From contig CACYHM010000064.1 in the NCBI GenBank assembly GCA_902774195.1, positions 1-6,054 on the forward strand: 6,054 nt of DNA, given 5' to 3'. Positions 1-5,504 of the stretch are shown one piece after another. The position numbers and the translations under genes were made by a program. Each line of letters begins with the position of its first letter. Within the stretch, counting starts at the first letter, position 1. The stretch comes from an uncultured Eubacteriales bacterium. Its GTDB lineage: Bacteria; Bacillota_A; Clostridia; Peptostreptococcales; Anaerovoracaceae. The notes under the pieces were generated by a model. That model was not told the origin of the DNA and did no database searches. It saw nothing but the letters and a program-made list of their open reading frames with translations.

Positions 1-199
1 ACTTGATGCGATAGATTACAGCGAGAAACTTACAGACATTATCAGGAATAACGACATAAAGAGTGTGACTATTGTACGCATGGAGGTGCCTTGCTGTGGC
101 GGACTTCAGAGAGCGGCAGAAAACGCACTCAGAAACAGCGGCAAATTCATACCATGGCAGGTAGTCACTATTTCAAGAGACGGAAGGATACTGGATTAG
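1..199 (+). CDS. 4Fe-4S ferredoxin-like protein, C-terminal fragment (5' end outside window)
   Basis: An open frame enters from the left edge (first whole codon at 2) and stops at TAG 197-199, giving the last 65 residues of a protein. The fragment reads as an alpha/beta tail: a short helix, a hydrophobic strand (SVTIVRMEVP), a Cys-Cys-Gly-Gly motif at fragment residues 31-34, an amphipathic helix, then IPWQVVTIS and a terminal GRIL. From memory, this MEVPCC-G-L plus SGK-IP ending is typical of clostridial ferredoxin-like proteins of roughly 200-270 residues, with two 4Fe-4S motifs at the N-terminus, often found near hybrid-cluster protein genes. The N-terminal clusters are not in the window, so the redox role is inferred from family resemblance only. 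It is separated from asrA by 192 bases holding a promoter, so it is probably a separate or only partly linked transcription unit. Confidence 0.7.
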   Translation, partial: LDAIDYSEKLTDIIRNNDIKSVTIVRMEVPCCGGLQRAAENALRNSGKFIPWQVVTISRDGRILD

Positions 200-251
200 T
201 TTTCGTCGAAACAGATGCGGTATTATGGTTTTTTTATATACAAACTCAGCG

Positions 252-267
252 CGTAACCATGGTTACG
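252..267. promoter_or_regulatory. Perfect 16-bp palindrome, probable CRP/FNR-family operator
   Basis: The sequence CGTAACCATGGTTACG is its own reverse complement. It contains two GTAAC half-sites separated by 4 bp, the same architecture as an FNR box (5-bp half-sites, N4 spacer) with a different half-site. Its centre (between 259 and 260) lies 41.5 bp upstream of the start point predicted from the -10 box at 289-294, which is the standard class II activator position. I recall clostridial HcpR-type regulators (nitrosative stress and sulfite/nitrite metabolism) being assigned a GTAAC-N4-GTTAC-like site, but I cannot verify this here. Palindrome and spacing are directly seen; the regulator is inference. 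Confidence 0.7.
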
Positions 268-288
268 GAAATCAAAAAATAATGCATA

Positions 289-294
289 TATAAT
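289..294 (+). promoter_or_regulatory. -10 box of the asr operon promoter
   Basis: A consensus TATAAT sits at 289-294, predicting transcription start near G301 and a 5' leader of about 91 nt before asrA. No good -35 hexamer lies 16-18 bp upstream: positions 266-271 read CGGAAA, and TTACGG at 263-268 would leave a 20-bp spacer. A consensus -10, a poor -35 and a palindrome centred at -41.5 together fit an activator-dependent promoter. The start site itself is predicted, not observed. Confidence 0.6.
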
Positions 295-380
295 CGAACT
301 GGGTACGGACATTGCTCGTAAAATGACGTGCCCTAATTTTATATATGTGGATGTAATAATGTGTAGATTGCTGCAGAAAC

Positions 381-386
381 GGAGGG
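381..386 (+). promoter_or_regulatory. Ribosome binding site that fixes the asrA start
   Basis: GGAGGG lies 5 nt before ATG 392. An in-frame upstream ATG at 323 would add 23 residues but has no ribosome site in front of it, and the added residues do not look like family sequence. This places the start at 392. Confidence 0.85.
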
Positions 387-391
387 ATACG

Positions 392-1411
392 ATGGGTTTT
401 GTTTACAAGACTGAAGAGTTCAACAAAGTCCTCGAAGCTCTTGAAAGAAAGTACAGGATATTCGCGCCGGTGTTGAAAGTCGGAGAGGGCCGCTTCAGAG
501 ACACTGACGTGATCCGCTACGATTACATCAGCCGCATCGAAGATGCCGAGCTGGAGGAACGTTCGGATTTCTCCTTTAAGGAGATCCTGATACCTCTTTC
601 GGAGACTATGTTCTACTTTACAGAGAACGAGATAAAGGAAGCGGATTATGATGCCCGTCCTGTAATCGTGCTGATGAGAAGCTGCGATATCCACGCGGTG
701 AAGAGACTCGATCAGATGTATACAGGTAACGGGCCAAACAACGACTGGTTCTATGAGAGGCTCAGAGACAGAGTGAAATTCGCTCTGATCGGATGCGGAA
801 AGGCGTGTCCGAACAGCTTTTGCGTAGACATGGGAAGCAACAAGACAGATGAGTATGCTTTCTCGATCGATGTTGTCGATGGCAAAGTGTACTGCGATGT
901 CAAAGATGATGAACTGTTTGCTGCATTTGAAGGCGCAGGCGGTTCAAAAGATAATGTTGAGCCTCGTTTTGTGACAGAGGCGGAGTTCAAGGTAACAAGG
1001 CCGGAGGAAGTACCTATCGAGTTGTTCAAGGATCCGATGTGGGATGAGTACACCAAGCGTTGTGTCAACTGCGGCCGCTGTAACTTCGTATGCCCGACCT
1101 GCACATGCTTTACGATCCAGGACGTTTTCTATACGGATAACGGCAGAGTAGGCGAACGCCGCCGCGTCAACGCTTCATGCATGGTAGACGGATATACCGA
1201 TGTAGCAGGCGGTCTGGTAATGAGAAAAACCAACGGCGAGAGAATGAGATTCAAGGTCCTACACAAGGTGTATGACTTCAGAAAACGCTTCGGCTACGAT
1301 ATGTGCGTAGGCTGCGGACGCTGCGATACTGTATGCCCTGAGTATATCTCGTTTGCGAACTGTATAAACAAACTTAACGCGAGAGTGAAGGAGGTGACAG
1401 AGAATGTGTAA
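392..1411 (+). CDS. asrA: Anaerobic sulfite reductase subunit A (4Fe-4S electron-transfer subunit)
   Basis: This 339-residue cytoplasmic protein matches the usual AsrA length (about 335-347). Two classic 4Fe-4S motifs lie near the C-terminus: C224-x2-C227-x2-C230-x3-C234-P, followed by C237 and C239 in the sequence CPTCTCF, and C305-x2-C308-x2-C311-x3-C315-P. The N-terminal part carries SCD at 97-99 and a GCGKAC...FC stretch with Cys 135, 139 and 144. That pattern is also seen in the beta subunit of sulfhydrogenase-type NiFe hydrogenases, to which AsrA is related. In the family, AsrA passes electrons within the AsrABC complex that reduces sulfite to sulfide; the electron donor cannot be read from sequence. 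The reading frame overlaps asrB by 8 nt, implying translational coupling. Identity is strongly supported by the asrB and asrC neighbours. Confidence 0.95.
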   Translation: MGFVYKTEEFNKVLEALERKYRIFAPVLKVGEGRFRDTDVIRYDYISRIEDAELEERSDFSFKEILIPLSETMFYFTENEIKEADYDARPVIVLMRSCDIHAVKRLDQMYTGNGPNNDWFYERLRDRVKFALIGCGKACPNSFCVDMGSNKTDEYAFSIDVVDGKVYCDVKDDELFAAFEGAGGSKDNVEPRFVTEAEFKVTRPEEVPIELFKDPMWDEYTKRCVNCGRCNFVCPTCTCFTIQDVFYTDNGRVGERRRVNASCMVDGYTDVAGGLVMRKTNGERMRFKVLHKVYDFRKRFGYDMCVGCGRCDTVCPEYISFANCINKLNARVKEVTENV

Positions 1412-2207
1412 CTGCGGAAAGAATGAATATACACCTGTTCCTTCAAAGCTTCAGGACATTATAAAACATACGGCTCAGGAATGGACTTTCAGATTTACTT
1501 ACGTTGGAGATGTAAAACCGGGACAGTTTTTCCAGATCTCGATCCCTAAGGTCGGAGAATGCCCTATCTCGGTCAGCGGCATCGGGCCTGATTACGTTGA
1601 CCTGACCCTGAGAGCCGTAGGAAAAGTTACGGACTATCTATTTGATAACTTCAAGGCAGGCGACAGCCTCTTCCTCCGCGGACCTTACGGAAATGGCTTT
1701 GATGTGCATGAGTTTGAGGGCGGAGAGCTGATCATCGTTGTCGGCGGTACTGCAGTTTCACCTGTCAGAGGTGTAGTACAGTATCTGTGCGAGACTGAAA
1801 GCGCGAAAGACGTACATATGATCGCCGGATTCAAGGACCCGGGAGAGATCATGTTCAAGGCAGACCTTAAGGATTGGGCTGAGAAGATCGACCTGACGCT
1901 TACTGTCGACGGCGCGCCTGAAGGATATGAGGGCAAGGTCGGCCTGGTCACCAAATACATTCCGGACATCCCGATCAGAGATATCAGTAAGTGCAAGGCC
2001 ATCGTAGTAGGCCCGCCTCCGATGATCAAGTTCTCTATGATCGAACTCGTCAAGAGAGGTCTAAGTGAGGATAACGTCTGGATCTCGGATTCGAGAAGGA
2101 TGAGCTGCGGGATCGGAAAGTGCGGTCACTGCCGCATCAACGACAAGTATGTCTGCATCGATGGTCCTGTATTCAAGTTCTCTGAGCACAAGACACTGAT
2201 CGATTAG
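1404..2207 (+). CDS. asrB: Anaerobic sulfite reductase subunit B (FAD/NAD(P)H oxidoreductase subunit)
   Basis: The 267-residue product fits AsrB (about 265-272) and the ferredoxin-NADP reductase/PyrK-like fold. An N-terminal flavin-binding beta barrel carries PISV at 54-57, the counterpart of the R-P-I-S flavin motif of PyrK-type proteins. The nucleotide-binding domain begins with VVGGTAVSPVRG at 112-123, and a second conserved segment, VVGPPPMIKF, precedes the C-terminus. The C-terminal motif C235-x4-C240-x2-C243-x7-C251 resembles the Fe-S-binding segment of dihydroorotate dehydrogenase electron-transfer subunits. The family role is to take electrons from a nicotinamide cofactor and pass them to AsrA/AsrC. 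A near-perfect ribosome site AAGGAGGTG (1388-1396) lies 7 nt upstream, inside the end of asrA. Other PyrK-like proteins look similar, but the context settles the call. Confidence 0.95.
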   Translation: MCNCGKNEYTPVPSKLQDIIKHTAQEWTFRFTYVGDVKPGQFFQISIPKVGECPISVSGIGPDYVDLTLRAVGKVTDYLFDNFKAGDSLFLRGPYGNGFDVHEFEGGELIIVVGGTAVSPVRGVVQYLCETESAKDVHMIAGFKDPGEIMFKADLKDWAEKIDLTLTVDGAPEGYEGKVGLVTKYIPDIPIRDISKCKAIVVGPPPMIKFSMIELVKRGLSEDNVWISDSRRMSCGIGKCGHCRINDKYVCIDGPVFKFSEHKTLID

Positions 2208-2221
2208 CGGGAGGTGGAACC

Positions 2222-3277
2222 ATGAATAAAACGACTACAGATACTAATTTAAAGAAACTGAAGAAGAACGCATACCGTGTATCCAAGGTCAGAGGAGAAA
2301 CCGCTTCCCGTGTTCGCTGCCCGGGCGGAGAGATCGATGTTGATTCGCTGCAGCGTGTCGTCGATATAGCCAGAAAATACGGCAAGGGCATGGTAAACAT
2401 CACGAACCGCCAGGGATTTGAGATCCCGGGGATCGATCTGAAGGATGTTGAAGAAGTCAACAAGGCTCTTCAGCTGATAATCGAGAACAGAAACATCAAT
2501 CAGGAAGAGTATAACGGCGGATATCCTGCTTCCGGAACACGTAATGTCGTGGCTTGTCCGGGCAAACAGCTCTGCCCGTTCGCCAACTATGATACAAAGA
2601 AATTCGCGCAGGAGATAGATAAGGCTATATTCCCGAACGATCATCACGTTAAGATCGCCTTCACAGGCTGCTCGAATGACTGCGCACACACACGTCTTAA
2701 TGACTTTGGTATCATCGGCATGAGTGAGCCTCAATACAACAAGGATCGCTGCATCAGCTGCGAGCAGTGCGTCAAGTACTGCAAAAAGAGATCAGTCGGA
2801 GCTCTAAAGGTTGTAAATGGCAAAATAGAGCGTGATGTCAACAAATGCGTAGGATGCGCACTCTGTGTCAATTACTGCCCAACGAGAGCATGGACAAGAA
2901 GCAAAGAAGAGTATTACCGCGTCGTGCTGCTTGGACGTACTGGCAAGAAGAATCCTCGCATGGCAGAAGACTTCATGAGGTGGGCAGACCATGATACCGT
3001 GAAGAAAGTCATCTGTAACGTATATGCATATCTGGATGAATATCTGGACAGAGAGGCAGTTGAGAGCAAGGAACATATCGGCTATATCGTTGACCGTACC
3101 GGTTTTGAGGAATTCCTGAAATACATCATGAAGGATGTCACTCCGAATCCGAAGTGCGAGATCCAGGGAAGAATCTACTGGGGCGGCAAGCGCTACGATC
3201 AGAACAACGAGCTTAGAAACTCAATGTGGCGTTTTTCCGAGAGAGAAGATGCGGTAGTTCTGAAGCAAGGAGAATAA
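2222..3277 (+). CDS. asrC: Anaerobic sulfite reductase subunit C (siroheme catalytic subunit)
   Basis: The 351-residue product is the catalytic subunit, slightly longer than the roughly 320-340 expected. After an N-terminal sulfite-reductase ferredoxin-like half domain (RVRCPGGEID, then NITNRQGFEIPGI), the siroheme/4Fe-4S ligands appear as C112-x5-C118 and C150-x3-C154 (CPGKQLC and CSNDC). A two-cluster ferredoxin insert follows: C177-x2-C180-x2-C183-x3-C187 and C209-x2-C212-x2-C215-x3-C219-P. This order (siroheme motif, then 2x[4Fe-4S]) is that of AsrC and related dissimilatory-type sulfite reductases. It catalyses six-electron reduction of sulfite to sulfide in the cytoplasm. The siroheme it needs would come from the genes downstream. 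The ribosome site GGGAGGTGG (2209-2217) gives GGAGG 7 nt before ATG. All expected ligand cysteines are present, so activity is plausible. Confidence 0.95.
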   Translation: MNKTTTDTNLKKLKKNAYRVSKVRGETASRVRCPGGEIDVDSLQRVVDIARKYGKGMVNITNRQGFEIPGIDLKDVEEVNKALQLIIENRNINQEEYNGGYPASGTRNVVACPGKQLCPFANYDTKKFAQEIDKAIFPNDHHVKIAFTGCSNDCAHTRLNDFGIIGMSEPQYNKDRCISCEQCVKYCKKRSVGALKVVNGKIERDVNKCVGCALCVNYCPTRAWTRSKEEYYRVVLLGRTGKKNPRMAEDFMRWADHDTVKKVICNVYAYLDEYLDREAVESKEHIGYIVDRTGFEEFLKYIMKDVTPNPKCEIQGRIYWGGKRYDQNNELRNSMWRFSEREDAVVLKQGE

Positions 3278-3278
3278 T

Positions 3279-4043
3279 ATGTTCAATGAAGAATTCACAG
3301 CTGCTTCCAAAGGAGCAGCCGCAAAATCCGCTCTTCTGAAGAAGAATCCGGGTGGCTACTTTCTGCTGTCCATGCTGGCAGGAGCATACATCGGCTTTGG
3401 TATCCTTCTGGTATTTACATTAAGCGGAGCACTTGCCGGAGCACCATACACCAAACTTGTGATGGGTTGCTGCTTCGGCATTGCACTGAGTCTTGTGGTG
3501 ATAGCTGGCGCGGAATTATTTACCGGTAATAATCTGGTAATGACCGCCGGTCTCCTTCGCAAGACCGTAACACTTGGCGACGCACTGAAGCTGTGGGGAG
3601 TATGCTGGGTCGGAAATCTTGCAGGCTCGGCGCTGCTGGCATTGGTATTCAGCCTGACGGGACTCTACAGTGACGCGACTCTGAGCGCTATGACAGGCGC
3701 TGCGGCGGCAAAGATGACGGCAGGCTTCATACCGCTTCTGACAAGAGGCATGCTGTGTAATACACTGGTATGCCTGGCTGTATGGTGCGGCTTCAGAGCT
3801 AAATCGGACGCAGGCAAGCTGCTTATGATCTTCTGGTGTCTGCTGGCATTCTTTGCAACAGGATTTGAGCATAGTATCGCCAACATGACATTGCTGACGC
3901 TGGCTCTTATCAACAACGGAGGCAACGAGGCAATCAGCATGGGAGGTTACTGGTACAACCTGATTGTAGTAACTTTAGGCAACATGATCGGAGCGATACT
4001 GTTTGTTGCGCTGCCGTATCATTTCGCATCAAAAGAAAAATAA
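3279..4043 (+). CDS. Formate/nitrite transporter family channel, probable hydrosulfide (HS-) channel
   Basis: This 254-residue integral membrane protein has about six hydrophobic segments (roughly residues 27-52, 58-80, 107-131, 153-172, 180-212 and 224-248). Family hallmarks are ELFTGNN at 79-85, the RGMLCNTLVCLAVW stretch in the fourth segment, and GFEHSIANM at 195-203, whose H198 corresponds to the central pore histidine of FocA/NirC. FNT proteins are pentameric channels for small monovalent anions. The channel encoded beside asrABC in Clostridioides difficile has been described as a hydrosulfide channel (HSC/FNT3), so export of the HS- produced by AsrC is the leading inference. Formate or nitrite transport, or sulfite uptake, cannot be excluded from sequence. 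It starts 1 nt after the asrC stop, with AAGGAG (3267-3272) inside asrC, so translation is likely coupled. Confidence 0.9.
   Translation: MFNEEFTAASKGAAAKSALLKKNPGGYFLLSMLAGAYIGFGILLVFTLSGALAGAPYTKLVMGCCFGIALSLVVIAGAELFTGNNLVMTAGLLRKTVTLGDALKLWGVCWVGNLAGSALLALVFSLTGLYSDATLSAMTGAAAAKMTAGFIPLLTRGMLCNTLVCLAVWCGFRAKSDAGKLLMIFWCLLAFFATGFEHSIANMTLLTLALINNGGNEAISMGGYWYNLIVVTLGNMIGAILFVALPYHFASKEK
3300..3319 (+). other. Stem-loop at the start of the FNT channel gene
   Basis: Bases 3300-3307 (GCTGCTTC) pair with 3312-3319 (GGAGCAGC) as an 8-bp stem with one G-U pair and a 4-nt CAAA loop. It lies at codons 8-14 of the channel gene, just behind the asrC junction. There is no T-tract, so it is not a terminator. 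It may affect translation or mark an mRNA-processing point, or be a by-product of Ala/Ser/Lys-rich coding. Confidence 0.35.
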
Positions 4044-4050
4044 AAATACA

Positions 4051-4055
4051 GGAGG
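4051..4055 (+). promoter_or_regulatory. Ribosome binding site that fixes the GTG start of the sirC-hemC fusion
   Basis: GGAGG lies 6 nt before GTG 4062. An overlapping ATG at 4060 is out of frame and stops after seven codons, and the in-frame ATG at 4080 would drop the family-typical YFPF start of the dehydrogenase domain. GTG 4062 is therefore preferred. Confidence 0.75.
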
Positions 4056-4061
4056 ACGGAT

Positions 4062-5504
4062 GTGGCATACTTTCCGTTCATGACAGAAGTCAGTGACAAG
4101 GATATTCTGGTCGTTGGCGGCGGCAGGAGCGCATTCCATAAAGTCCGCGCATTTTGCGGATTCGGCGCGCATCTTACCGTTATTGCTGAGAACATCTCTC
4201 CGGACATCATCAAAGTGTCCGGAGAGTTTGCTATGGTAAGGAAACCATTCGAGATCACCGATCTTGAGGGAAGGGATATTGTAATAGCCTCGACCGATGA
4301 CAGGGAACTCAACAGACGCATAGTTGATCTTGCCAGAGAAAGAGGCATTCCGGCAAATGCGGTCGATGACAAAGAGCACAGCGATTTTATTTTCCCCGCA
4401 GTACTGAAGAAAGAGAATTATTCTGTTTCGGTCTGTACCGATGGCAGAAGTCCTTTGCTTGCCGGCAGGATCCGCAGCAGGATCGCGGAACTGATTCCTG
4501 AAGAATTCGACGAGGCGGTCGGTGAGCTTGGCCGGATGAGAGAAGATGTCCTCAAAACGACAGACTCTCAGGATGAAAGAGCCAGATTGTTCCGAGAAGA
4601 AGCAGATAAACGGATTGGGATAAGAAAGATCCGTATCGGTACAAGAAGCAGTGCTCTTGCGATGGCTCAGACGGAGATCGTGATCAGGACACTTAAGGAG
4701 CAGGGAATCAACTGTGAGGCAGTGATCATTCGTACTGAAGGGGACAAACAGACAGACAGACCACTATGGGAATTTGGCGGCAAAGCAGTCTTCGTTTCTG
4801 AATTTGAAGAAGCGATATTGTCAGGACGCATCGATATTGCTATCCATAGCGCAAAAGACATGCCCGGTGAGCTTCCTCAAGGGATCGATATACTTGCGTG
4901 CCTCGAGAGAGAAGAACCGGGTGATGTGCTGGTTTCGTTATCAGGGAGAAGGCCTGAAGATATCAGGATAGTCGGAACCAGCAGCCGCAGAAGGCAGGCT
5001 CTTATTGAAGAGCTGTCTTCAAATTATATTACGAGACCGCTAAGGGGGAATGTACCAACGAGGCTGACCAAGCTGAGACGGGGAGAGTTCGATGCACTGG
5101 TGCTTGCGAAAGCAGGCCTTAAGAGGCTTGGACTTGATGATGAACCGGATCTCAGATATGTCGACCTTGATCCTGAGAGGTTTATTCCTGCAGCAGGTCA
5201 GGGGATCATAGCGATAGAAGGACTTGCTGTAAGTGACATCAGTGATGCCGTGCGCAGCCTGGATGACAGAGAAGCAAGTGCAGCTCTGAGGGCAGAACGG
5301 GGCTTTATGAAGGCGATCGGTGCCGATTGTCATGCTTCGGTAGGAGCCTGGGCGACTGTTCAGAAGGACGGAAGTATGCTTCTGCGGGTCATGAAACATG
5401 ACGGCGGAAATACTGCGCGTGTATGTGCAGAGGGCAAGGCCGATAATATCGAGAGCATAGTGGCTGAGGCTGTTTCAAAGATGCCGGAGGTGCCAGGTGA
5501 GTAA
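4062..5504 (+). CDS. hemC: Fused precorrin-2 dehydrogenase (SirC/CysG-N type) and hydroxymethylbilane synthase (HemC)
   Basis: This 480-residue two-domain enzyme starts at GTG. Residues 1 to about 150 match the NAD-dependent precorrin-2 dehydrogenase domain of CysG/Met8p/SirC. They show the family start YFPF, the Rossmann motif VVGGGRSA (17-24), AVDD (100-103) with D102 aligning with the catalytic Asp of CysG, and TDGRSP (126-131). A helical linker leads to a HemC domain from about residue 189: RIGTRSSALA, GGK (239-241), HSAKD with catalytic D266, GTSSRRR (305-311), RGNVPTRL (328-335), and C423 for the dipyrromethane cofactor. HemC polymerises four porphobilinogens to hydroxymethylbilane; the other domain oxidises precorrin-2 to sirohydrochlorin and may also insert iron. 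The two reactions are not consecutive, since HemD and CobA act between them. The gene starts 18 nt after the channel gene and overlaps cobA by 8 nt. The frame is continuous with no sign of error. Whether the first domain has ferrochelatase activity is not readable. Confidence 0.92.
   Translation: MAYFPFMTEVSDKDILVVGGGRSAFHKVRAFCGFGAHLTVIAENISPDIIKVSGEFAMVRKPFEITDLEGRDIVIASTDDRELNRRIVDLARERGIPANAVDDKEHSDFIFPAVLKKENYSVSVCTDGRSPLLAGRIRSRIAELIPEEFDEAVGELGRMREDVLKTTDSQDERARLFREEADKRIGIRKIRIGTRSSALAMAQTEIVIRTLKEQGINCEAVIIRTEGDKQTDRPLWEFGGKAVFVSEFEEAILSGRIDIAIHSAKDMPGELPQGIDILACLEREEPGDVLVSLSGRRPEDIRIVGTSSRRRQALIEELSSNYITRPLRGNVPTRLTKLRRGEFDALVLAKAGLKRLGLDDEPDLRYVDLDPERFIPAAGQGIIAIEGLAVSDISDAVRSLDDREASAALRAERGFMKAIGADCHASVGAWATVQKDGSMLLRVMKHDGGNTARVCAEGKADNIESIVAEAVSKMPEVPGE
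4196..4226 (+). repeat. Perfect 11-bp inverted repeat (stem-loop) inside the sirC-hemC fusion gene
   Basis: The left arm CTCTCCGGACA (4196-4206) is the exact reverse complement of TGTCCGGAGAG (4216-4226), around a 9-nt loop whose ends can add one U-G pair. It spans codons 45-55 of the dehydrogenase domain and is followed by only three T residues. An 11-bp match is unusual for coding sequence. It could be an intra-operon mRNA processing or stability element, a weak attenuator, or chance. Structure is seen; function is unknown. Confidence 0.6.
5486..5490 (+). promoter_or_regulatory. Ribosome binding site for cobA within the end of the fusion gene
   Basis: GGAGG ends 6 nt before the GTG at 5497. 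A second in-frame GTG at 5506 would have a 15-nt spacer and would cut off MSK ahead of the conserved VYIVGAGPG strand. This supports the 5497 start and the 8-nt overlap. Confidence 0.75.

Noticed and set aside
199..235. Terminator after the Fe-S protein gene (TTTC/GAAA pairing at 201-211, T-run at 229-235)
   Set aside because: The stem is only 4 bp with a 3-nt loop and lies 17 nt before the T-run. No stem abuts the T-run, so it is not a credible Rho-independent terminator.
91..282. 63-codon + strand open frame starting at ATG 91
   Set aside because: It overlaps the well-supported Fe-S protein tail in another frame, has no ribosome site, gives a composition unlike a real protein, and runs through the promoter palindrome.
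323..391. Upstream ATG extension of asrA by 23 residues
   Set aside because: There is no ribosome site before 323, while GGAGGG sits correctly before ATG 392. The extension lies in the AT-rich leader.
571..583. Short palindrome CTCCTTTAAGGAG inside asrA
   Set aside because: The stem is only 5 bp with a 3-nt loop inside a gene, with no context suggesting function; chance is likely.
272..694. 140-codon minus-strand frame, and the similar minus-strand frames up to 180 codons across the window
   Set aside because: All lie antisense to confidently identified genes, lack ribosome sites and recognisable motifs, and their Cys/His/Ser-rich composition is that of reverse-frame shadows.
2422..2434. 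Palindrome GATCCCGGGGATC inside asrC
   Set aside because: With a single central base it can only form a small hairpin, and it is embedded in conserved coding sequence.
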